Below are positions 1 to 6,723 of a DNA stretch of 8,767 bases, in pieces. The translations under genes were made by a program, and so were the position numbers. The stretch spans positions 1-8,767 of the forward strand of contig CAZOLJ010000124.1 in assembly GCA_964580575.1 (NCBI GenBank). The letters run 5' to 3'. Source of the stretch: CAVPDE01 sp964580575 (GTDB lineage: Bacteria > Desulfobacterota > DSM-4660 > Desulfatiglandales > HGW-15). The stretch's first letter is position 1. Each line of letters begins with the position of its first letter. The notes below the pieces were generated by a model. It did not search any database, was not told where the DNA came from, and was given only the letters and a program-made list of their open reading frames with translations.

Positions 1-219
1 GACCGTACCCGTTGCCTGTGCACTTTTTCAGAGCGACCGACAAAAAAGTATACACGCCCGGGTTCGCCGGCTCTTACGGAAGCACTGACTAAACGGCGGT
101 GAATCAGCGGTAGGTTTCTTACCAGACATCCGAGTTTTCAGATGGGTCACACTCAGCGTTCGATGATTTAATATCAGCGGGGCTGTGATATGAACGGGAG
201 GCTTTCGACAGGCAAAGCC
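1..219. other. Left-edge stretch without a recognisable gene
   Basis: No gene is recognised here. On the minus strand, the frame of the neighbouring HNH relic continues past its TAG stop as about 60 further open codons, ending at a TGA near 28-30. It has no start codon of its own and matches no family known to me. A weak inverted repeat (ACTTTTT at 22-28, AAAAAGT at 43-49) is present, but it lacks the GC stem of a terminator. The stretch may be the partner sequence that replaced the rest of the HNH gene when it was broken. That is inference. Confidence 0.3.
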
Positions 220-366
220 CTATTTCCGACCCTGGGCGATAAGGTCTATGATGGAGGGAAGCAGGAAGGGCCTGTGCGGCGCGCGATGGTGGGTTATCTC
301 CGGGTACTGGACTCTCCCCCTGTCCGCCCGCAGATCTGCAAACATTTGGAGGTATTTGTCACGCAT
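220..366 (-). pseudogene. HNH-type restriction endonuclease, N-terminal relic (copy 1)
   Basis: The minus strand encodes 48 residues from an ATG at 366-364 to a TAG at 222-220. The fragment reads MRDKYLQMFADLR at its start, then YPEIT, then HHRAPHRPFLLPSIIDLIAQG. The pattern KYLxxFxxLR followed by an APHKPxLLL-like segment and IDLIAQG is what I know as the N-terminal region of HNH restriction endonucleases related to the type IV and phosphorothioate-DNA-binding enzymes. Those proteins run to about 250-400 residues with a C-terminal HNH nuclease domain, so only the first sixth is left and no catalytic part remains. The start overlaps the end of the upstream relic in the string ATGCGTGA, a classic translational-coupling arrangement. 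A second copy lies in the same orientation at the right edge. Family assignment is from memory of the motif and is fairly secure. Confidence 0.65.
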
Positions 367-444
367 CTCCCAGAACCAGCCCCTCAGGTTTTGCTTTTCC
401 TGATCCTTGAGACTCGGTCAGATCGAGAAAGCGATAAAATGATG
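296..444. repeat. Direct repeat, left copy (restriction-locus relic)
   Basis: This block aligns with 8620-8767 on the same strand, with substitutions and small indels. Similarity is strongest from about 375 to 444 against 8698-8767, where the shared strings include TTTTGCTTTTCCT-like and GGTCAGATCGAGAAA. It also includes ATCTCCGGGTA (296-306 and 8620-8630). The right copy runs to the window end, so the repeat may be longer. It covers the tail of one relic gene and the head of the HNH relic. Confidence 0.75.
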
Positions 445-463
445 TGCGTGCCCTGTTCCCAAT
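359..463 (-). pseudogene. C-terminal tail of the gene upstream of the HNH endonuclease (copy 1)
   Basis: The minus frame is open from 463 to a TGA at 361-359 and ends SFYRFLDLTESQ, then GKAKPEGLVLGDA. The right-edge copy (8767-8682) reads SFYYFLDLTKSQ, then GKAKPEVLVLTNA in the equivalent frame. Both copies stop inside the ATG of the HNH fragment with the same 8-nt overlap (ATGCxTGA). Conservation of the reading frame and of the overlap argues that this is the end of a real gene that formed an operon with the HNH gene. The protein family is not recognised. It has no start codon, and the frame is closed by a TGA at 466-464, so it is a fragment. Confidence 0.45.
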
Positions 464-531
464 TCAAGAGGCGACCCCCTCACCAGGATACTTTCAGGAC
501 AGACTTCCCTCTTCGGTGAGTTTGTAAAGGA

Positions 532-561
532 TTGACCCTGAGCCACCCCCTGTAATAGCAT
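532..561 (+). promoter_or_regulatory. Possible sigma70-type promoter of the RND operon
   Basis: TTGACC (532-537) matches the -35 consensus at five of six positions. A weak -10 element TAGCAT (556-561) follows at an 18-nt spacing, and TAATAG (553-558) is an alternative at 15 nt. Transcription would begin near 568, right at the edge of the palindrome at 569-590. The first operon gene starts at 659, which leaves a leader of roughly 90 nt. The -10 element is poor, so this is tentative. Confidence 0.35.
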
Positions 562-568
562 GGTTCGA

Positions 569-590
569 AACCTGTTCAATTGAAAAGGTT
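569..590. promoter_or_regulatory. 22-bp near-perfect palindrome, probable repressor operator
   Basis: A 10-bp perfect palindrome TTCAATTGAA (575-584) is extended by AACCT on the left (569-573) and AGGTT on the right (586-590). The 22-bp whole has only one mismatched pair (574/585). Its size and symmetry suit a dimeric helix-turn-helix repressor such as the TetR or MarR types that often control RND pumps. It lies just downstream of the proposed promoter and 68 nt before the adaptor start, where binding would block transcription. No regulator gene is in the window, so the binding protein is unknown. Confidence 0.5.
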
Positions 591-594
591 ACGG

Positions 595-617
595 GGACAC
601 TGCTCACGAGGGTGTCC
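595..617. promoter_or_regulatory. Second inverted repeat in the RND operon leader
   Basis: GGACAC (595-600) and GTGTCC (612-617) form a perfect 6-bp inverted repeat with an 11-nt gap. It could be a second operator or a leader RNA hairpin ahead of the ribosome binding site at 645-652. No poly-U run follows, so it is not an intrinsic terminator. Confidence 0.3.
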
Positions 618-658
618 GCGAAGCCACAGAATGTTTTTGTGTCAAGAAGGAGATAGGC

Positions 659-1789
659 ATGCTTGCAGGAACGTCTTCTCTATCCGGAGAACGAAGATCA
701 ATTCGGCAAAAGGGCAGAGCCGGTTGGATCGCCATGGCTGTCTTGCTATGCACCGCGGTGATCGCGGAGGTTGGATGCCAGAAGCAGGAGCAGCAGGCGC
801 AGAAAGAGGTTGTCGTAAACGTCCGGGTTTACACGGCGGAGAACCGATCCCTCCGGCCTTTTGTGGAATCTGTCGGCACGCTTAAAGCCTACGAGGAGGT
901 CATCGTGAGCTCCGAGGTGGATGGTATCCTGAAATCGATCCGTGTCCAGGAGGGATCCCCGGTGACGCAGGGGCAACTCATCGCCGAGATAAAGGAGATC
1001 GATTACCGCCTCGACACAGAGCGGGCGGCGGTTGCCCTGAAGCAGGCGGAAGCGAGCCTTGCCTACGCGAAACAGGAGTATGAGCGCAAGGAGGCCCTCT
1101 ACCGGAAAGATCTGGTTGCCAAGCAGCAGTTCGACGACGTGGTAGCGCGACTTGTTCTCTCCCAGGGGGATGTAGACCGGGCTAAAATGGCCTTGGATCT
1201 GGCCCAGGAGAAGCTCGCCAAGACAAGCATTTGTGCCCCCATGGCCGGAACGGTCAAAGAGAAGCGAGTGACCGCCGGGGAGTATATCCGGAATGGCACG
1301 TTCCTTGTCTCGATCGTCCGCACGGAGATGCTTAAACTCTCCTTTACCATAACGGAAAAGGATGTGGGTAGCCTTCGGGTGGGACAGGATGTCGCCTTTA
1401 CAGTGGATGCTTTTCCCGGGCGGGAATTTAGTGCCCTGTTGAAGACCATCTACCCCAGCCTCGAGGAGAAGACACGATCCCTTCAGCTGGAAGCTGTGTT
1501 GACGAACGCGGACCAGAGCTTGAAACCGGGCCTCTTCGCTCGGGTGACGCTTTACACTGGGCCGGCGCGTGGCACGGTCGTCGTCCCGATCACGGCACTG
1601 CTCTACGACAACTCCAGGACCAAGCTCTTTGTTGTTCAAGGAGACCGGGCAAAGGAGAGAGAAGTCAAGATCGGTCAGAAATATGGGGAATTCATGGAGA
1701 TCACCGAAGGATTGAAGGAAGGGGAGATCGTCGTGACCGTGGGACAGAACAACCTGATGGAAGGGGTGGCGGTCAATGTGGCTCGCTGA
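659..1789 (+). CDS. RND efflux periplasmic adaptor (membrane fusion protein), probable lipoprotein
   Basis: This is the periplasmic adaptor that links an inner-membrane RND pump to an outer-membrane channel (HlyD/AcrA superfamily). The 376-residue product fits the family. Residues 24-39 form a hydrophobic signal segment ending at Cys40 (EVGC), a probable lipid-attachment site, although Glu at the -3 position is unusual. The first half of the biotinyl-lipoyl-like domain is near 72-112, with VDGILKSIRVQEGSPVTQGQ. A coiled-coil hairpin spans about 117-188, and the second lipoyl half is around 191-215 (APMAGTVKEKRVTAGEYI). The beta-barrel covers about 225-300 and ends in LKPGLFARVTLY, followed by a membrane-proximal domain (VVVPITALL onward). 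The ATG at 659 has AGAAGGAG six bases upstream. An internal ATG at 734 would also keep the lipoprotein signal, but has no comparable site. The gene overlaps the permease start by 14 nt, so the two are translationally coupled. Confidence 0.93.
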   Translation: MLAGTSSLSGERRSIRQKGRAGWIAMAVLLCTAVIAEVGCQKQEQQAQKEVVVNVRVYTAENRSLRPFVESVGTLKAYEEVIVSSEVDGILKSIRVQEGSPVTQGQLIAEIKEIDYRLDTERAAVALKQAEASLAYAKQEYERKEALYRKDLVAKQQFDDVVARLVLSQGDVDRAKMALDLAQEKLAKTSICAPMAGTVKEKRVTAGEYIRNGTFLVSIVRTEMLKLSFTITEKDVGSLRVGQDVAFTVDAFPGREFSALLKTIYPSLEEKTRSLQLEAVLTNADQSLKPGLFARVTLYTGPARGTVVVPITALLYDNSRTKLFVVQGDRAKEREVKIGQKYGEFMEITEGLKEGEIVVTVGQNNLMEGVAVNVAR

Positions 1790-4700
1790 TACCTCGGTCA
1801 AGAGGCCGGTTTTCGCCACCATGGTCATCATGGTCCTGGTGGTCCTCGGTGCGGTCAGTTATCCGGAGATCGGCGTTGACCTCTTTCCCAAGGTGGATTT
1901 TCCGATCGTGACCATCTCCACCCATCTGAAGGGGGCAAGCCCTGAGGTCATTGACGTCGACATTACGGACAAGATCGAAGGAGCGGTCAACACGATCAAC
2001 GGTGTGAAGTCCATTACTTCGAGCAGCACCGAGGGGGATTCCCGGATCACGGTGGAGTTCGTCCTGGAGCGGGATATTGACCTCGCCGTCCAGGATGTCC
2101 GGGAAAAAGTCGCCCTGATCCGAAACAAGCTTCCCCAGGACATCGACGAACCCCGGATCGCCAAGGTCGATCCCGATGCCACGGCGGTGATGTGGCTGAA
2201 CCTTTCGGGTCAGAAAACAGTCCGAGAGCTTTCCACCTATGTCGATGAGGTGTTGAAGGAGCAGCTCCAGAGGATCAACGGTGTCGGCGATATCCAGCTC
2301 GGCGGCCTCCAGTTGCGGCAGGTCCGCGTTTGGCTCGACGCCAGCAAGCTCAGGGCCTACGGGCTCTCCGCTAACGATGTCATGGTCGCCCTGCAGCGAC
2401 AGAACGTCGAACTCCCCGGCGGACGCATCGAGAGCGTCTCCAAGGAGTACACGATCAAAGTCAAGGGTGAATTCCTCAACGTTGCCGACTTCAACGATCT
2501 GGTCGTTACCTTTGACAAGGGCGCGCCCGTCCGTCTCAGGGACCTCGGGAAAGCGGAAGACGGGATGGAGGAGAGACGGTCCATCGTTCGCTTCAACGGC
2601 ATCCCCGCCGTGGGCATGGGGGTCCAGAAACAGTCCGGAACGAACACCGTGGCCGTCGTCAACCTGGTCAAACAGGAAATAGCGAAGATCAATAAGACGC
2701 TTCCGCCAGGGATGACCCTGAACATTGCCATCGACCAGTCCACCTTCATCAAACGGTCCATCGCAGAGGTGCAGAAGCACCTGATCCTCGGGGGGTTGTT
2801 CGCGATCCTCGCCGTTTTCGTTTTCCTCAGGAACGTCCGGACGACACTGATCAGTGCCGTGGCCCTGCCGATCTCGATCATTTCCACCTTTGCCCTGATC
2901 CTGGCCTTCGGTTTCACCTTCAACAATATGACCATGCTCGCCCTGACGCTCTCCGTCGGGCTCCTCATCGACGACGCCATCATCGTCATCGAGAACATCT
3001 ACCGGCATGTCGAGGAGGGGATGGCGCCGCGCGAGGCGTCGATTTTCGCCACTTCCGAGATCGGACTCGCCGTCATGGCGACCACGTTCGCCATCGTGGC
3101 GATCTTCCTTCCGGTCGCTTTCATGAAGGGGATGATCGGGCGGTTTTTTCTCCAGTTTGCCCTGACCGTCGTGTTTTCCGTGATGGTTTCCCTTCTCGTC
3201 TCCCTCACCCTGACGCCGATGCTCGCCTCGATCTTCCTGAAGCGTCGCGCTCTCAGGCGGAAAAACCCGAACGACGCACCGGTCGCCGTCAAGCCGCAGC
3301 AGCCTGCGGGATCGTTTGAGCGGGGATACAAAAGGCTGGAGGAGGCCTACCGGCGTCTCCTGGTTTTTTCCCTGAACCACCGCGTTATGATGCTGGTCGG
3401 AGCGGTCCTCATTTTTGTCGGCAGTCTCTATCTGACAACGTTCATGGGGAAGGAATTCACTCCTCCCGAGGACCAGGGCCAATTCATCGTCCGTCTGGAG
3501 GCGCCCATCGACTATTCGCTGGAAAAGGCCAATGAACTCTTTCTGCCTGCGGAGCAGATCCTGAGGCAGATGCCGGAGGTCAGGGCGGTCTACTATGTGC
3601 TCGGCACCGGCGGCGCGATCAACCGCGCCATGATGATGACCAGCCTGATCCCGAAGAGCGACCGGAAGAAGACGCAGATGGATCTGAAAAAAGAGATCCG
3701 CCAGAAGCTGAGCCGGTTTCCCGGTCTCAAGGTGTCGGCGGAAGATTTCTCCATGATCGGCGGCGGGCAGAGGCAGGTCCCGATCCAGTATAGCGTCCGG
3801 GGGCCTGATCTCCTAGCGATCCAAGCCTACACGAAGCAGATCGCCGGCGAGTTCGCCAAAAAGCCAGGGGTCGTGGATGTCGACACCTCCCTCGAGATGG
3901 GCAAGCCGGAAATCAAGATTTTCATCGATCGGGACAAGGCGGCCGACCTCGGGGTGGACGTGTCGACCATCGCCGAGGCGATCAACCTTCTCATCAGCGG
4001 CGAAACGGACGTGACGAAATACAAGGATGAGCGCCGGGGGAAGCGATATGATGTCCGGATCCGTCTCAATCCGGAAGAACGTAGAGATCCGGACGACCTG
4101 GGCAAAGTTTTTGTCCGGTCCCGTGACGGGCGTCTCGTGGAGCTGCGTAACCTCGTCCGGATTCAGGAGGGCGGGGGTCCGAGCGTCATCAACCGCGTCG
4201 ATCGCCAGCGGGCGATTACCCTCTTCGCGAGCCTCGAAGAAAGGCCTCTGGGAGCGGCGATCAACGACCTCAACGGCATCGCGGGGAAAATCCTCCCGCC
4301 CGACTACCTCCCGAAATACAGGGGCCAGGCCGACACGATGGGTGAATCCTTCGGGTACTTGCAGTTTGCCATCCTCCTCGGGGTGCTGATGGCCTACATG
4401 GTCCTTGCCGCGCAGTTCGAGAGCTTTGTCCATCCTTTCACGGTGCTCCTGGCCATGCCGCTCTCCTTCATCGGAGCCTTCGGGGCGCTCCTGCTGACGG
4501 GAAAGACGCTCAACATCTACAGCTTTATCGGCTTGATCCTCCTGATGGGGCTCGTGAAGAAAAACGGGATTCTGCTTGTCGATTACACGAATGTCCTTCG
4601 AGCACGGGGTCTGTCGCGGCGGGAAGCGATTCTCCACGCCGGACCGGTCCGGCTGAGGCCGATCCTCATGACGACCTTTGCCATGGTCTTCGGAATGATT

Positions 4701-4916
4701 CCGGTCGCTTTCGGTATGGGCGAGGGCGCGGAAACCCGATCCCCGATGGGGATCGCGGTCATCGGCGGACTCCTCACTTCGCTCTTTCTGACCCTCGTGG
4801 TTGTGCCCGCCGCCTATGACCTGTTTGACGATCTTCAGGGGTTCATCAAGAGACGCGGTAAAAGGAAGCACGATGCGATTTCACCGCCGCAGGCGTCTTC
4901 CGATCGCCACGGATGA
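1776..4916 (+). CDS. RND multidrug-type efflux permease (AcrB/HAE1 family)
   Basis: This is an inner-membrane proton-driven transporter that extrudes hydrophobic or amphiphilic compounds, working as a trimer with the adaptor. At 1046 residues it is a full-length HAE1-type permease. TM1 is at about 11-29, followed by the periplasmic porter half (SYPEIGVDLFPKVDFPIVTI at 28-47). TM2-TM6 lie between about 335 and 487, and the motif GLLIDDAIIVIEN (395-407) holds the paired aspartates Asp399-Asp400 of the proton relay. TM7 is near 537-556 and is followed by the second porter half. TM8-TM12 span about 862-1015. GLVKKNGILLVDY (925-937) carries Lys929, equivalent to AcrB Lys940. All key relay residues are present and no frameshift is seen. 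The ATG at 1776 has AAGGGG nine bases upstream, inside the adaptor gene. Substrates cannot be read from the sequence. The outer-membrane partner must be encoded elsewhere. Confidence 0.95.
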   Translation: MWLADTSVKRPVFATMVIMVLVVLGAVSYPEIGVDLFPKVDFPIVTISTHLKGASPEVIDVDITDKIEGAVNTINGVKSITSSSTEGDSRITVEFVLERDIDLAVQDVREKVALIRNKLPQDIDEPRIAKVDPDATAVMWLNLSGQKTVRELSTYVDEVLKEQLQRINGVGDIQLGGLQLRQVRVWLDASKLRAYGLSANDVMVALQRQNVELPGGRIESVSKEYTIKVKGEFLNVADFNDLVVTFDKGAPVRLRDLGKAEDGMEERRSIVRFNGIPAVGMGVQKQSGTNTVAVVNLVKQEIAKINKTLPPGMTLNIAIDQSTFIKRSIAEVQKHLILGGLFAILAVFVFLRNVRTTLISAVALPISIISTFALILAFGFTFNNMTMLALTLSVGLLIDDAIIVIENIYRHVEEGMAPREASIFATSEIGLAVMATTFAIVAIFLPVAFMKGMIGRFFLQFALTVVFSVMVSLLVSLTLTPMLASIFLKRRALRRKNPNDAPVAVKPQQPAGSFERGYKRLEEAYRRLLVFSLNHRVMMLVGAVLIFVGSLYLTTFMGKEFTPPEDQGQFIVRLEAPIDYSLEKANELFLPAEQILRQMPEVRAVYYVLGTGGAINRAMMMTSLIPKSDRKKTQMDLKKEIRQKLSRFPGLKVSAEDFSMIGGGQRQVPIQYSVRGPDLLAIQAYTKQIAGEFAKKPGVVDVDTSLEMGKPEIKIFIDRDKAADLGVDVSTIAEAINLLISGETDVTKYKDERRGKRYDVRIRLNPEERRDPDDLGKVFVRSRDGRLVELRNLVRIQEGGGPSVINRVDRQRAITLFASLEERPLGAAINDLNGIAGKILPPDYLPKYRGQADTMGESFGYLQFAILLGVLMAYMVLAAQFESFVHPFTVLLAMPLSFIGAFGALLLTGKTLNIYSFIGLILLMGLVKKNGILLVDYTNVLRARGLSRREAILHAGPVRLRPILMTTFAMVFGMIPVAFGMGEGAETRSPMGIAVIGGLLTSLFLTLVVVPAAYDLFDDLQGFIKRRGKRKHDAISPPQASSDRHG

Positions 4917-4953
4917 TCGGGGCGCGGAGGCGGTGAGGCAGAGGGAGTTAATC

Positions 4954-5244
4954 ATGAAGATGTTCCTGATCATCTATTGTGAGGCGGCGGATGAAGAGGT
5001 GGTCTGCGCCCTCAAGGAGGCGGGGGTCCACGGCTATACCAAGATGGTGGAGGCTCGGGGTGAGGGGACGGAGACGGAGCCGAAGCTCGGGACCCACTGC
5101 TGGCCCGGGAAGAACAACATCCTTTTGATCGCCGTGGCCGACGAAGAAGTTCCCAGGATCAACGAACGGATCCGCAGGATCAAGGAGGAATATCCCCGTG
5201 CCGGCTTTCGGAGCTTCCTCCTTCCGATGGAAGAGAACATGTGA
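4954..5244 (+). CDS. P-II-like transporter-associated protein (PG0541-type)
   Basis: This small cytoplasmic protein of 96 residues has the alternating beta/alpha pattern of a P-II-like ferredoxin fold: MKMFLIIYCE strand, helix about 12-23, GVHGYTKM strand at 24-31. A variable loop follows (32-44), then GTHCWPGKNNILLIAV (46-61), a helix (64-80) and the final strand FRSFLLPM. The motif THxWPGKNxxLxIAV next to an RND permease is what I know as the PG0541 family of transporter-associated proteins. Its biochemical role is, to my knowledge, not established. By analogy with P-II proteins it may sense a small ligand and modulate the pump, which is inference. The ATG at 4954 is chosen because GAGGGAG lies six bases upstream (4941-4947). 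The frame is open further upstream only because it overlaps the permease gene. The gap to the permease is 37 nt, so it belongs to the same operon. Confidence 0.82.
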   Translation: MKMFLIIYCEAADEEVVCALKEAGVHGYTKMVEARGEGTETEPKLGTHCWPGKNNILLIAVADEEVPRINERIRRIKEEYPRAGFRSFLLPMEENM

Positions 5245-5326
5245 AGGTATTTCTCAAGCACGGTGTCCGTCCGCAATCGGTACTCTTCAGGCAGCTTGAA
5301 CCCTCTGATCATCCTACGGTGCCTCT

Positions 5327-5443
5327 TCAAGCAAATGAGTATCCCAAACTCTGCCTTTGGCTGGTCTTTGTTGATTGCTGACCCCGACTGCTGGAGAATG
5401 TCAATAAATCAGGATGTCCCCTATTCTTTACGTGGTCAGGCAT
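5327..5443 (-). CDS. Small ORF downstream of the iron-sulfur gene, possible truncated gene head
   Basis: An ATG at 5443-5441 has an excellent ribosome binding site, GGAAGGAG (5459-5452), eight bases upstream, and lies 25 nt past the stop of the iron-sulfur gene. That is the spacing expected of the next gene in an operon. The ORF yields only 38 residues beginning MPDHVKNRGHPDLLTF, with no recognisable family. The good start signal and lack of a coherent body suggest the N-terminus of a former gene cut off by rearrangement. A fortuitous ORF cannot be excluded. Confidence 0.25.
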   Translation of the reverse strand: MPDHVKNRGHPDLLTFSSSRGQQSTKTSQRQSLGYSFA

Positions 5444-5468
5444 GCTTGAATCTCCTTCCAAGCGTCAC

Positions 5469-6608
5469 TCAGTGATCTACAAGCCTCACCAATCGCGCTG
5501 CAAGCCGAATCTTTCCCAGAACGCCCTTCTTGTGCGCCATCATCACTTCAAAGAGTTCTTCCCGGGTTTCAGGTGGTGTAGCTTCCTTTTCCTTTTTGAC
5601 CAGGCTCATGGCACCCGACGGACAAAAGGAGATGCAGTTGCCGCAGCCTATGCAATGCGCAAGATTGACGGCTGAGATGCCGCGCTTCTTGTCCATGGTC
5701 ACGGCATGCACCTGGCATCTTTCCACGCAGGTCTCACAGCCTGTGCACGCTGCCGCGTCCACGGAAGCATGGTAGTTCGAAGCCCAGAAATCCACCGGTC
5801 TTGGCAACATCTTTTGTACGCGAAGCATTCCGCAGCAGCACCCACAGCAGGCACAGATGAATTCCGGCTTTTGCGCGTTGGAGGGTTGAAGGATCAAACC
5901 CTCCTCTTCATTTTGTCTGCTGATGCCGAGGGCCTCTTCCTGGGTCACTGGCCTTCCCTTGCCGGCTCTGATTAAATGGCTCGCCATATCCCCAAGGGCC
6001 ATGCAGGTCTCGAGTCTCGAGGTCTTTCGACAGGGGTTTCCTTTCAGATCAGACGCCTTTCTGCATATGCACTCATTAACGACGAAGGGGCCGTTCGACT
6101 CGTGGATGAGGCTTATGAGTTGGTCATAGGTGGCGACAGGGTGTTGGACGCTGATGCTTTTCTGCACGGGGATCGTGCGCATCTGGGGGAGCTCCGGGCT
6201 CAAGAATTCCAAACCGAATGCCTTGCTGGCTGTGTATTCGTCAAAGTCTTTCAAGAATTCCCGGGTGAGCTCATACACCTTCCCCTCGTACATCCCGACC
6301 ACAAGAGGAATATTGAAGAAACACGGTATACCGTTTCTTTCAACACGGCCAATGGATGCCTTCCTCGCCATTCCCTCCAGTGCTTCGCTCAAGTCGCCAA
6401 AAGAAATACCGATCTCTCTGACGTTCTCGTAAACATCTTTCACTGATCTGGGCTTGTAATTCAGCTTCATCGCCCATTGGGCTTCGGCCGGAGTAAAAAG
6501 CCATTTCAACAGACGGAGGTCACTGCCCGATCGGGTGGCGGGAAAGCCTACAGGCTGCCTGTTCAAATGCTTCTGAAGCTCTCTGTAGATCCTGTCCTCA
6601 TGGCTCAT
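5469..6608 (-). CDS. Multi-cluster 4Fe-4S ferredoxin-like protein
   Basis: This 379-residue cytoplasmic protein probably transfers electrons. Residues 30-110 look like a winged-helix-type N-terminal domain (LLKWLFTPAEAQ, then GISFGDLSEALEGMA). A cysteine-rich middle follows, with Cys180, Cys182, Cys193 and Cys202, then six cysteines in CACCGCCC at 252-259. The C-terminus carries two classical cluster motifs: Cys288, 291, 294, 298 (CTGCETCVERC) and Cys319, 322, 325, 329 (CIGCGNCISFCP), a dicluster ferredoxin domain. Proteins of this architecture are common in anaerobic deltaproteobacteria, but I know no assigned function. The ATG at 6608 is chosen because AAAGGAG (6623-6617) lies eight bases upstream. 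A TTG at 6632 in frame has no such site. It lies 115 nt after the ankyrin gene on the same strand and may share its transcript. The redox partner is not evident. Confidence 0.85.
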   Translation of the reverse strand: MSHEDRIYRELQKHLNRQPVGFPATRSGSDLRLLKWLFTPAEAQWAMKLNYKPRSVKDVYENVREIGISFGDLSEALEGMARKASIGRVERNGIPCFFNIPLVVGMYEGKVYELTREFLKDFDEYTASKAFGLEFLSPELPQMRTIPVQKSISVQHPVATYDQLISLIHESNGPFVVNECICRKASDLKGNPCRKTSRLETCMALGDMASHLIRAGKGRPVTQEEALGISRQNEEEGLILQPSNAQKPEFICACCGCCCGMLRVQKMLPRPVDFWASNYHASVDAAACTGCETCVERCQVHAVTMDKKRGISAVNLAHCIGCGNCISFCPSGAMSLVKKEKEATPPETREELFEVMMAHKKGVLGKIRLAARLVRLVDH

Positions 6609-6723
6609 CCTCACATCTCCTTTCGTGAACAATCCGGACTGCCGAACACGCCCTGGCGGCGTCTCTCTGCCCTCTCAGTGTTCCTAAGACACCTTGAAAC
6701 CCTCTGATCCAGCTGCGCGGCCT

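Noticed and set aside
190..519. Plus-strand open frame of 109 codons at the left edge
   Set aside because: It runs antisense to the HNH relic and its upstream tail, which have matching homologous frames at the right edge. It has no recognisable domain.
746..1831. Minus-strand open frame of 361 codons opposite the adaptor gene
   Set aside because: It is antisense to a clear adaptor gene, has low-complexity Leu/His/Arg-rich composition, no family resemblance and no ribosome binding site.
1773..3482. Minus-strand open frame of 569 codons opposite the permease
   Set aside because: The product is dominated by Asp, Gly, His and Arg, typical of the antisense of a GC-rich membrane-protein gene. The plus-strand permease is certain.
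3813..4871. Minus-strand open frame of 352 codons opposite the permease
   Set aside because: Shadow of the permease, with the same charged low-complexity composition and no motif.
5293..5333. GCTTGAA and TTCAAGC inverted repeat as terminator of the pump operon
   Set aside because: The loop is more than 20 nt, the stem is AT-containing and short, and no T run follows on either strand.
5976..6446. Plus-strand open frame of 156 codons
   Set aside because: Antisense to the iron-sulfur protein gene, whose cysteine motifs fix the coding strand.
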